The notes beneath the pieces are model-generated. The model made no database searches, was not told where the DNA came from, and worked only from the letters and a program-made list of their open reading frames with translations. A stretch of 35,303 nt of DNA from Dimargaris cristalligena (lineage: Eukaryota > Kickxellomycota > Dimargaritomycetes > Dimargaritales > Dimargaritaceae): assembly GCA_027576995.1 (NCBI GenBank), contig JANBQC010000279.1, positions 1 to 35,303 on the forward strand, read 5' to 3'. The position numbers and the translations under genes are program-made. Below are positions 21,904 through 31,466 of the stretch, one piece after another (the stretch's first letter is position 1; the number at the start of each line of letters is the position of its first letter).

Positions 21904-23442
21904 ATGAAGCCGTACCTCACTTCCTCAATTTGGCTGGGCTTAGCCCTGACCTATACTGTATCCAGTCTCCCCCGACCCATGGATGAGAGCAAAGCAGTAG
22001 GCGGTGTAAACCCAAATGACATTGTTGAACACCCACCTAACAGCGAGGAAAACGGTAAACCATTAATTGGCGGGGTGCAAGCCCAGAGTTCTTCCCAAAA
22101 CAAACTCCCCACTACGTTGGCATCCCTCCCCAATGAAATTTTACAAATAATTTTGCGCAGTTTTCCAGTAGATGCCCGTTTTCGCTTTTCCGAAGTGGAT
22201 CATAGATTAAAAAAAGCCATACAGGACGATAGAGATAGTTTGGATATTTTTAAAGTAAGTCCGCCAGTTTCGTCCCCAATCGTCCACTAACCGCTTCCCG
22301 TTCGCCAGCCATTAATTAAGTTAGGTTCTCTGCTTTAATGATGTGTTATCGATTGGTACACACACGGCCAGAGAGTTTTGGGGACTGCCCCCATCCTCCT
22401 ACCCATTACTGCATCCCACTTTCTAAACATTATATGTTGCTCGTATTTATCTGCTACCGTATTATCCAGGATGAGAAGCTTATTAAAGTCATCAACCCTG
22501 TAATATCAACAAAAGGTCCGATCACTTTGAAAGATTTGCAAACTCTCTTTCCATTGCAGCCGATGGATGCACTCATGGCCACCGCCTGGCAGCACAGTGG
22601 TGGTTATAAGGTGGGTAATGGTAAAGAACCAAGTCAAGAGGTCTATGATCCTGTGGGCTCAATCTTCCCCCTCAAAAGAAAACCCTCAAAACAACATCAA
22701 GGCGGAATGGGCGTATCTGGACTATACAGGGTTAAACAACGATCAAAGGCGTATCATATTCCCCGTATTACATTCATTATTGTCGTTGACCGTTAACGAT
22801 ATTATCAAAGTGAACCTGAAGTTAGCGTTCTCATCTCTACCCAACGTTAAATTCGAGAGCATTAAGAAATATCGGTATACAGAATCACTCAAGGTCTTTG
22901 GCAACCATTTCCCGTATGTGTGGATATTCCACACCAAATCCAGAACCATACAGCAAATGATGGCCAGTGTCAGTGCGGTCCTTGCCACTACAAACCAATT
23001 CAATCAGTTGAAGGAGCTAGTGGAAACGATGATGGCTTTCGAGAAGTTGCGTTTCCCGGAGTTTCAGGCATGCGCGACTGTGTTGCGTTGGGAATTCGAC
23101 GAGTCCTACACCGGCGTAGGGGATAAAATGGCTGAACAATTTGAGTATGGCTGTGGATATGGCGGTGAACTGGGATTCCAAAATGCCGAGACCAAGTGCT
23201 TGGCTATTAATCCACACACTGATAGGCAGGTCCTGCGTCTTAATTTTTGCACAGCCAATGGGCTCGTATACCCGCACCGGGACGCCAATGGCAAACTCAA
23301 GTGGGCTATTCGAGTCCGCCACCCGGCCGCCGAGAGATTGCTCAGCAAGGAAGGATTCAAGGCGGATGAGTCCCTTTGGCTACAGCCTGATATTCTCGAT
23401 AATCAGTTGAACTTGGTGAGACGTCGTAATCCTTCACTCTAG
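21904..23442 (+). CDS. Predicted secreted F-box-like protein, unknown function
   Basis: I do not recognise the family. The model has three exons: 21904-22254, 22470-22620 and 22679-23442, giving 421 aa. Intron 1 (22255-22469, GTAAGT...CAG, phase 0) is clear. Intron 2 (22621-22678, GTAAAG...AAG, 58 bp) is the best way to join two open frames that differ by one base. The ATG has A at -3 and is followed at once by a signal-peptide-like segment (residues 1-21, hydrophobic core about 9-19). Residues 72-112, starting LASLPNEILQIILRSF, resemble the first helix of an F-box, which in the cytosol or nucleus would bind Skp1. The rest (118-421) is soluble, has no membrane segment and matches nothing I know. 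Gene and frame are well supported; the F-box call is tentative. A genuine signal peptide would send the protein away from the usual SCF compartment, unless it is an effector or the N-terminus is misread. Confidence 0.75.
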
Positions 23443-26400
23443 TAGGGTTCCCACCTGAAATTAATGCTCCGACTTTGGTCAGACTTTAGCGTTTGCCCTA
23501 GGGTATACTTCCATGGTACCTTCTTTTCATTTTTCTTCTACCCTTAGTTATGCCCTATAAATGGCATGATTGCTCGCCTCCCTACTACCCTTCTTCATAA
23601 GGACACTTGCTTCGTTTTCTCCCTTCCTGCTACTGCCTCCTCCTTAAAAAATTTATGGCTAATGATTGTCAAATACTCTTTGCTGTAACTTACAGGTTTT
23701 AATAAATATGTACGGCTTACAAGCGTAGAAGTAGGCGCCAGTAACATCTAGAAATGCTTTATTTACCGTTTAATTGGTATTTTTAGCAGCATTTTACTTT
23801 ATTCAGCCTATGTAATATTGATTATTTTTGGTGTTTTTAGACTAATATGCTATTATGTTTTCACCTATAAAAGCAGTGTATGGCTTGGCCAGCTTACTCT
23901 ACCACTAGTGCAACTTAGCCACACTTAAAACCGATGTGCGCTCATACCCTCTCAAAATTGACATGTCCTCTTTTTGTCGAGTCTGGGAAATAATTGGCTG
24001 ACCAAATATCCATTCGCGTGAAAGTATGGCCTAGGCGAGCGAGTCATAGACATGGCCAGACCAATGCATGGTATCCTACTAAACCCGTCCGATTCCCTAA
24101 AGCATTTTGCCTGGGAGATTTTTATTGGTCATTAAATGGCTAGGCCCTCAACTATGTTGGCCAAATGAAAGTATGGGTTTGTTGGCAATGGCGCAAATAG
24201 CCACCAGTTCACTCGAAGACGCTACAGTTGGAAGAATAATAGAAAGTGACTTGAATATATTAGGGTTTGAAAATGGCCACAATGGGTAGTTAAGACACTG
24301 TGCAACAATATGGGGAAATGCTCAGGTTGGTTACATTATTGTAATATGGAGGAAAATTTTAGAGTATACTAATAATAAGTGGGAATGATATTAGGGGCCC
24401 TCTTAGTTCACGGAGGGGAGCATAAGTCAATATATCAGCAAACCCTTTTAGCTGGATGCTAGTATTGAAGACATGTATTTCTAATTGATTGGGTATTATT
24501 GCAGTAGTATGCAGAAGGGCTGGACTGTTTTGTTAATGTGAATAACCCTTTGGGCAAGAAGACAAGATATCAGTAAATGTCACAATTATCTTCCTTTATA
24601 TCCTTTATATCCTTGTACACTGTGGTTGAATTTCGTCCTTATCAGACCATCTAATCCACCTTAATCTGGCTGGCTTAGATGTCCAACTATATTCGGTCTT
24701 ATAGTGCCATATTAGCTTTTATATAGTCACCCCCAGTACTATGGGGTCATTCCTTAATATATAATGTTTCCCCTTCTGGACTTCACCTATTTACACTTAT
24801 CACTCAAGTGCTAACCTATTAGACTTTTCCAGTTACCATCAGAGTCTTCTAAATACTAATGGCTATCTAGTTAGCCTATTTACTTGTCCTATATCCTTAG
24901 TAGTATCATTACCTTGGGACCTTCCTCTGGAGTTATCCCTACATATATATAACTAGGCCCTATTGGGACTAGCTAAATTCCTTAGCTTATTCTTACCCCC
25001 TAGTTTACCCCAATAAACTCTATATATATATAGTGCCATGGGAATTGATAGTAATGGCACACACAGATAATCTGGCCAATAGTAAACAAAATGGTTATCT
25101 GATTCCAAATTTGTGTTGATAATGAGCTAATAATGACAAGTTAATTGAAGTCAGCATTATGAAATCATGTACTTGTTTATTATAATATATATTTTATTAT
25201 TTTGGTTTATTCAAATAAGTTATTATATTTTTATTTGATGAATATTGCAACTGATCCTAAGATGAAAGGAATTGTCCTTTGTTAAAGGAAAAGTTTCTCA
25301 GCAGATGGACAAATCAAGAAATAATATGTTATTAGTTTGTTCAATGGGTGGATAGAGAGACCAGGGGATACATAAACCCAGCAATATCCTGCTGTTTTGA
25401 AGAAAAATGATAATTCATCATCATCCATTCTTAAGGAAATATCACTATTACTACCACTCTTGTATTCTTTAAATAAAGCCACTTCTATTTTTTTACTATG
25501 TCTTCAGATGACAGAGCAAGAGTGCAGACGAGTGTCATGATCAAAGGACCTTTGAACACTGCACACAGTGATAAGGGAAGTGGGATCCCCACAATCACTA
25601 ACCCCAACATATACTCATTCCCCCTCATACTGACTAGTAAGTATGTTTACTGCATATCCCTTGTATATACCTATACTTAGCCTTTATTAGTTAGTACCAA
25701 GCCCTGTACCTAATACTAGTAGCCTACTTGGCTGAGTCTAAGCCCCACCTACTGTTAGAAGCCTATCCTTGGGACTCTTAACAGACTAGGAGTGGTTAAC
25801 TAGGTAACAGTTATACTACAGAGTTTAATACATTATTATTTAGACTAATTCCATTATTTTTCTTTTTTCACTGTATTATCTAATATTATATATATAGTTA
25901 AACACTATAACATTAATTTCCCAGTAGATCTAAATTAGCCTCCATAACCTAATTGAATATAGCCACCTTTCAGTCCATATTTTTTTACTAGTAATGCTGG
26001 GATATTTAATCCAGAGGGGGCCAATTTACATCATTTTTTACTGGTTTTCCCTGTAATAGTGTGCAATTTATAATCCAGTGTGCTTTTCTCTCTTAGTCTG
26101 GTCAATATACTTATACACCAGCCCCTTTTTTCCCAGTATCTTTTTAATATCAGATAATACTAGAGCTCACTTTAACCTAGGTCCCCTATCAATTAGCAAT
26201 TTACCTTTTGTTCACTCTCTGAACTTTGTTAACCCACTCCTATTTTGCAAAATAAAACCATTACAATGGAATATACCTGTCCTCAACTTACAAGAAGAGG
26301 TAAAATTGATATTTCTATTATTAAATCTTTGGTTCAATAAGTGGTCTGGTCCAAGTAAAATATTATCTAATGCCTATAATACTTAACTGTGTCAGCTGGG

Positions 26401-27228
26401 ATAATCACACTAATAGAATCACAATTCAGGGGACTATCAACAGCCAAGCCCAATGTGATTAATTATTCAGGAGCCAGCTACCCATTGTGACTCTAGATGG
26501 TCCTTAGGGTTACACAAGTCATATCTACAGGATTTATAAATTGAGGGGTTAACACAAGATCTTCCTGGCACAATTCTAAAAGGATGTTAGAAGAAACAGA
26601 GCCCCAAGTAGTACAGAAAAATGCTTAGATGTAGTTTTTATTAAGTTAGATGAAAAAAATAGGCAAAGTAGACTGAAGTCCTGAATGTTGTATTGAGTTA
26701 TTCAATGGAGTTCGGACAAGGCCTTTGAGCAAGGCTCACCTATATTAGACCTGATTATAACATACCACCTTCCCATGGCAATACCTGCTACCATAGGGAT
26801 CATCTAATACATGCTCCAGTGGCTATTATTGGACTCCACACTGTACATTTATGCGTGGCTCTGAAGATTCCTGTCTCCATCAGATTCCTCTAAATACTAA
26901 CAGCCACAGACTAGTCTCTTTCATCATTTTTAATATTCATCAATGTTCCTATCAGGGCAACCCCATTGTATTATCAGAGTGCATTACTACCCTGCCTAGG
27001 TCACATCCTGTCAGTTTCTTTGCCTATAGTATATCTAGTTAATCTGCTAAACCCTTATATATTCGCCCCCTCAATAGTAAATGTGCAACTGTCACTATTC
27101 ATCTCACTTTTACCTATTGAGTAGCAAATGTCAGTTAAGGGTTCCCACAGTACTATAGCTGATAGGGCTCTACCTACTCGGGCTCTTGGTGGATCAATAG
27201 TAGATAGCATGTGGGAGTAGTTCAACAA
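23443..27228. other. AT-rich relic-laden spacer
   Basis: There is no intact gene. An AATAAA at about 23700 could serve the F-box-like gene. A block near 24837-24867 (CATCAGA, TCTAAATACTAA) recurs at 26878-26909 in the same orientation. Just before the second occurrence, a frame at 26732-26853 reads RLTYIRPDYNI...HRDHLIHAPV, faintly like the C-terminal part of a LINE endonuclease (RxDYI...SDHxPV). Open frames at 25498-25680 and 26078-26386 have no motif. I read the region as decayed repeats. Confidence 0.4.
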
Positions 27229-27334
27229 GGCTGTATAACGAAAAACCCATTTGATGAGGCAAATACTACTGGTTGAAAATAAACATCCCACTGATTTTCC
27301 CATATACATATATTAGTTAAAACCTTATACAGCC
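27229..27334. repeat. Short terminal-inverted-repeat element E, copy 2
   Basis: A 106-bp segment is bounded by GGCTGTATAA (27229-27238) and TTATACAGCC (27325-27334). It is homologous to 18009-18112 in the same orientation. Over the first 55 bases I count eight transitions and one transversion between the copies. Flanking similarity runs on for at least 20-30 bp on each side. Confidence 0.5.
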
Positions 27335-28295
27335 GAGCTGCACTTCACCCATGTGTAATAGGCATACTATTGGAATACCCTACTACTAATAACTGAATAT
27401 ATTTATAAGATATTCTTTACATTTAGGTTAGCCAGGGAATATTCAAATGATGTTCCATTATGAATAAGGCACTAGGCTGCAGGTAACGAATTACCTGTAA
27501 AACATATATGATGCATGCTTGCGTGGATCGGCCAAATACTAGTTAGCTTTAATTATAAACTGGTGTAGCCCCAAGCCATTTGTGTAGATGGTTAAACCGG
27601 CCATTTTATAGTTTAGTCTGGCCTGATGCTATTAGTAAAGGTGTACTTTGGGACCCAGCACACCCATTGAACTGATCAATATAATGTTTCCCAGAAGGTC
27701 TTTGACTTAACTGAACTATTTAGAATGGTAAAAGACCCTTGGAATAAATAAACGTTTGACATTTTGACACCAACTGAACAGGAAAATGAGAGAATATGTA
27801 AATTAAGCGGGACAATCAACACTAATGGCGTTGTGGTCGCCAGCAGGGTCTTAGGCGTATATGAATATATAACAGGTGATGCTATTCGGTAGATACTCTA
27901 AACTATATTCCCCCTTACCATCCATGATATCAGAATAAGGGCACCTTCAACTGGTGTATATCCCAATTGATTGTATTTTTTGGAAGAATAGCCAAACGGC
28001 TTGAAGTGATTGACTTCTTCTGATATCCTACCCCGCTACGAAGAGGGGAGCATTCAATACATCGATTTTCAAGGGATCTTGTAGTAAGTGTAGGCACATA
28101 ATTTCTTCATTTAGTTTACAACTACAAACACAAGACTACAATGCTAATCACAACATCAACAGACACAGCAGAAACCTTAACCAAAGCGGAGGATAGAGAG
28201 AAAAGAGAAGACTAGACAAATGAGACCAAACGAGCAGTAGGAGAGGTAATAGTCGAAAAGTGAAAGGGGGGAAGTGGGCGGTGGGTGAGTTGATA
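27335..28295. other. Spacer and 3' flank of the cyclin gene
   Basis: I see no gene here. The part above about 28100 is expected to contain the cyclin 3' untranslated region (minus strand). A 67-codon minus frame at 28148-28351 overlaps the cyclin stop in another frame and is not credible. Confidence 0.4.
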
Positions 28296-30239
28296 TTAGA
28301 GATCCATTTGATAACCATCGTCCTCATCGTCCTCGTCCGAAAAGAAATCATCTTCGAAAGTTTGCAGACAACTGTCGAGCTCCTTGGAGGACACTCTCGT
28401 AATTTCTAGGGCACTGGCCATGGGGAAATCATGGCCCATGCACTGAGAAGCCTTGAGGAGTCCAGTCAAGGCGATAAGGGTAGGCGATAAACCCACATTA
28501 CTATGATCCAACAACGCTAGCTTCCAAAATTCGAGTGATTCTTCGTAGAGGGTGGGGGATAACGAGGCGAATTGCAAATCCTGGGGACTCGCGCACCGTG
28601 GACTGGGGAACACCACATGGATATCGCCGGATGCCAATGACCAGGGAGCGGGGGATGGTAATGAAGGTACGGGCACCATGGGATACATTTGGCCATTTTG
28701 TAGGGATGGGCTGGCGTCGGGCTGGGACTCGCAGGGACTGGGGTAATCCTGGGGCCCTTCATATGGCTTAGGGTTAGATTCCGCCGTTCGGCCCCAGTTG
28801 CAACTGCAGGTCAGGCATTTCAGCAATTCCTCGGCGATGGCGTGAGGGGTGATGACGAATAAATTCCAGTCGAGGGTATCTAAAATGTGTTTTTCGGCGG
28901 CAATGACGTCGCTGGTGGAGCACTGGTACATGGTTAGAAACTGGGCAAAAGTGCGAGCGGACGGAACGTAACAGTCTTCGCTGAATTTGGCGGCCAAGTA
29001 GAGACAGGTTACGGCAATGAGCTGTTGGTCAAAGGTGGCCCCGTAGGAGCTGCAGTAGGCCCGCGATGAACACATGGAGATCAGGGTACTGGGCAATGTT
29101 AGGGGTGACTTGGGATCCGTGGGACCGGTCAGGGCGCTATAATAGCGATCCATATAGGTGATGGCCGTGTAGACGGTTTCCGAATGGTACTGGAGGTCTT
29201 CGTGATCGTTGATTTGAATGATGCGATTTACTAGGCCCAGACGAACCGTGTGGTGGAGACCTGTCTGGTTAGGGGTGACCGACTGGGGCTGGGCAGCGGG
29301 AAACGCGGAATCCACCGAGAGGGTGGAGGAGGAGGAGGCCACACAGGCCAAGACCGGGGGGCGATTTTTGAGAAAGTAATCGGAGTGAGGGGAAGCGATG
29401 GATTCGAAGGGCTGGGCGGTCAGAAAGTGCGAATGAATACCGTGGTGGGGGGCCTTGTCCAGGAGAGTCCGGAGGGATCGACTGGCCGGCCCACAGCAGC
29501 ATGGGGAAGACACGTTAGGATGGGGCAGGGAGGGGACGGGGGGGTGGAAGGGAACCCGTTCGAAAGAGCGCTTCTTGGATGGGGTATGGCCGGTATAGCG
29601 GGTGGGGGAGGGTCGGGAAATAGACAAATCCGTAGCATCACTGTAGGAAAACGAAAGGGTCTGGCACATGGTGTCGGCGGTGACGGCGAGGAGTTGGTTG
29701 GACGAGCGACGTTTGCGCTTAAGGGGACCAATGGACGCAGCGGGGACGGGGTAGCACCTGGGGGTCACCGACTCCCAGTGCGCTTCGGCGGAAACGGGGG
29801 GCGGGGAGAGAGACACGAGAGCGGAATGGAAGTTGGAGACGGACACGGCGGAGTCAGACGGAGTATCGACGATGGTGGAAGCCAAGGAAGTGGAAGATAC
29901 GATGGATAGGGAAGAGGTCATCCGGCGGGGATAAAGGCGGGGAGGGGAGTACATGAAGGAAGTGCTCACGGGAAGGGCAGCGGCCTCCTTATGGCCAGGC
30001 CGATCCAGACCAATCAGAGAGGGGATAATTCCGGGAAGGGGGCAAGAGCGCCGCTTCATCCAAGGGGCATCGTACAAGACATTGGTGGGGGAGACGCTGG
30101 GGAATGCGGCCAAGGCACCACCCTCCCCCACAGCAATGCGGGGGGCCCAGGGGGCTTCCGCCGGGCGGGAGGGCAGCGGGGAGAACGGGCAGTGGGTCGA
30201 TGCATGGGACTCGAGCAGCTGGGCGGTGGACACGGCCAT
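28296..30239 (-). CDS. Cyclin with long disordered N-terminus (G1/D-type-like)
   Basis: This is a single-exon gene for a 647-aa cyclin, the regulatory partner of a cyclin-dependent kinase. The cyclin box spans about 327-476, with MDRYYS (363-368), AAKFSED (K418, E421), AAEKHIL (E449) and DWNLFVITPHAIAEELL. The last block resembles D-type cyclins (WNLxxxTPHDFIEHxL). The box is stretched by an insertion of about 25 residues after MDRYYS. A second helical repeat (about 563-602) fits the C-terminal cyclin fold. Residues 1-320 are Ser/Pro-rich, with basic clusters LKRKRRS (173-179) and PSKKRS (220-225) that may direct nuclear import. The tail (EDDFFSDEDDEDDGYQMDL) is very acidic. The start is the first in-frame ATG after a stop at 30323-30321; its context is strong (A at -3, G at +4). 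Cyclin identity is firm, the subtype less so. Confidence 0.9.
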   Translation of the reverse strand: MAVSTAQLLESHASTHCPFSPLPSRPAEAPWAPRIAVGEGGALAAFPSVSPTNVLYDAPWMKRRSCPLPGIIPSLIGLDRPGHKEAAALPVSTSFMYSPPRLYPRRMTSSLSIVSSTSLASTIVDTPSDSAVSVSNFHSALVSLSPPPVSAEAHWESVTPRCYPVPAASIGPLKRKRRSSNQLLAVTADTMCQTLSFSYSDATDLSISRPSPTRYTGHTPSKKRSFERVPFHPPVPSLPHPNVSSPCCCGPASRSLRTLLDKAPHHGIHSHFLTAQPFESIASPHSDYFLKNRPPVLACVASSSSTLSVDSAFPAAQPQSVTPNQTGLHHTVRLGLVNRIIQINDHEDLQYHSETVYTAITYMDRYYSALTGPTDPKSPLTLPSTLISMCSSRAYCSSYGATFDQQLIAVTCLYLAAKFSEDCYVPSARTFAQFLTMYQCSTSDVIAAEKHILDTLDWNLFVITPHAIAEELLKCLTCSCNWGRTAESNPKPYEGPQDYPSPCESQPDASPSLQNGQMYPMVPVPSLPSPAPWSLASGDIHVVFPSPRCASPQDLQFASLSPTLYEESLEFWKLALLDHSNVGLSPTLIALTGLLKASQCMGHDFPMASALEITRVSSKELDSCLQTFEDDFFSDEDDEDDGYQMDL

Positions 30240-30363
30240 GCTGGGCAGTATGATCCGATCCAAATGAGAGGGAACGGGGCGAAGGAAGAGCAGTTGTAGG
30301 GAAGAGTCGGATAGAGTAGACTAGAGGGAAATTAACGGGCGCGAAATATAAGAAGCACGACGA

Positions 30364-30420
30364 TTAGACAGCGAGGCGGGAAGAGGAGTATAATAAGAAA
30401 ATAGGAGGAGGAGGAGTCAT
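30364..30420 (-). promoter_or_regulatory. Possible uORF in the cyclin leader
   Basis: An ATG at 30420-30418 opens an 18-codon frame (MTPPPP start) ending in TAA at 30366-30364, about 125 bp upstream of the cyclin ATG. A five-codon frame (30532-30515, MSMCH-stop) lies further upstream. Either would be a uORF only if transcription starts upstream, which the TATA candidate near 30620 would allow. The leader is strongly pyrimidine-rich on the coding strand. Confidence 0.35.
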
Positions 30421-30616
30421 GAACGGGTTAGACGTAGAAAGAGGGATAAATAATAGGGATAAAGATAGGCGGAGATGAAGGCGAGGCGAGGGGAGGGGGA
30501 CAGATGGATATAATTCAGTGACACATTGACATTGGCGATTCAACGGAATGCACCGAACGAAGGATAAACAGATGTGGGGAAATGCAAGGGCGGCGAGAGA
30601 GGGGGGGCGGTCTGCG

Positions 30617-30627
30617 AGCTTTATAAG
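30617..30627 (-). promoter_or_regulatory. Possible TATA box of the cyclin gene
   Basis: On the minus strand CCTTATAAAGC lies in an otherwise GC-rich setting about 380 bp upstream of the cyclin start codon. A true TATA here would give a leader of roughly 350 nt that includes the two short uORFs. Confidence 0.3.
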
Positions 30628-30639
30628 GAGTAGGTCAGG

Positions 30640-31430
30640 GGTTGGCGCATATAGACACAGGGCCGAATGTATGCGGGGGAACGTGCCAAAAGCTTAAAAA
30701 TTAGGGGGAAAGCGGTAGTGGTCAGAAGCAAAATGGTGTGACCCTCCGAGCGTGGCGGCACGACTGAATCCCGAATGCAATAACAGCCACTGTGGCAATA
30801 CGGACGGCGCTGGAGATGTGGGGAGAGACCGTTACTATGCCTGGGACACACACAATGAGTAGCAAGGAGAAGGTGCTTCGAAACAGGAACAGAACCGCTC
30901 ACTAAGTTGGAGTTAATCACGTGGGTGGCTCGGGCGGAGTTGGCTAAACCGCAGAGGCCAGTAATAATATAGGGACCGGATTGAAACGATGAACAACAGG
31001 GCTGATGCTGCTCACTGTAGGTGTTGGATCCACTTGACTCTGTATATATATATATCTCAAGTCACAGATTGGGGTTGGGGGGGGTGAGCAGATAAGGGGG
31101 ACGGGTTGCTGCACCTGCAATAGAAGAAAAAAATGGATAGAAATGAATGGGGGGCTGTCTCACCCAAGGGGACAACAATGTACGAATGAAATAAATCAAT
31201 AAAACAACGTCGCAACACTTCGTAGAAGTAGTGTGAGTGGGCCGAAGGATGAAACGGAAGTACAAAAGACTCGACGGGCTGAAGTATGGGCACTGTCAGA
31301 GACGGGGATACCCAGTGGAGAAGTATAGGTGAATAGACAGGTTGGTTACTCAAGGGCCAAGAGGGGCACTGGGCTGGGGTAATACGCACAAGGTCGGCGA
31401 ATAAACTGCCACCTGTTTAAAACCGGAAAA
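30640..31430. other. Cyclin upstream region, no supported gene
   Basis: I see no gene. A (TA)n run lies at about 31041-31053. Minus-strand frames at 30621-30920 and 31057-31389 are without motifs. Confidence 0.4.
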
Positions 31431-31466
31431 AATGAAAGGAAAGGAGAGGAGAGGAGAGGAGAGGAA
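31431..31466 (+). repeat. Purine-rich GGAGA tandem repeat
   Basis: GGAGA-type units are repeated about five to six times, within a stretch (about 31430-31830) that is unusually purine-rich on the plus strand. It is a simple-sequence tract with no coding interpretation. Confidence 0.7.

Noticed and set aside
29250..29909. 219-codon open frame on the plus strand
   Set aside because: It lies wholly antisense to the cyclin gene, is Gly/Arg-rich without domains, and is explained by GC-rich codon use on the opposite strand.
30237..30263. Eight-codon N-terminal extension of the cyclin from a TTG at 30263
   Set aside because: The first in-frame ATG after the upstream stop is at 30239 and has a strong context; a TTG start is unlikely for a nuclear gene.
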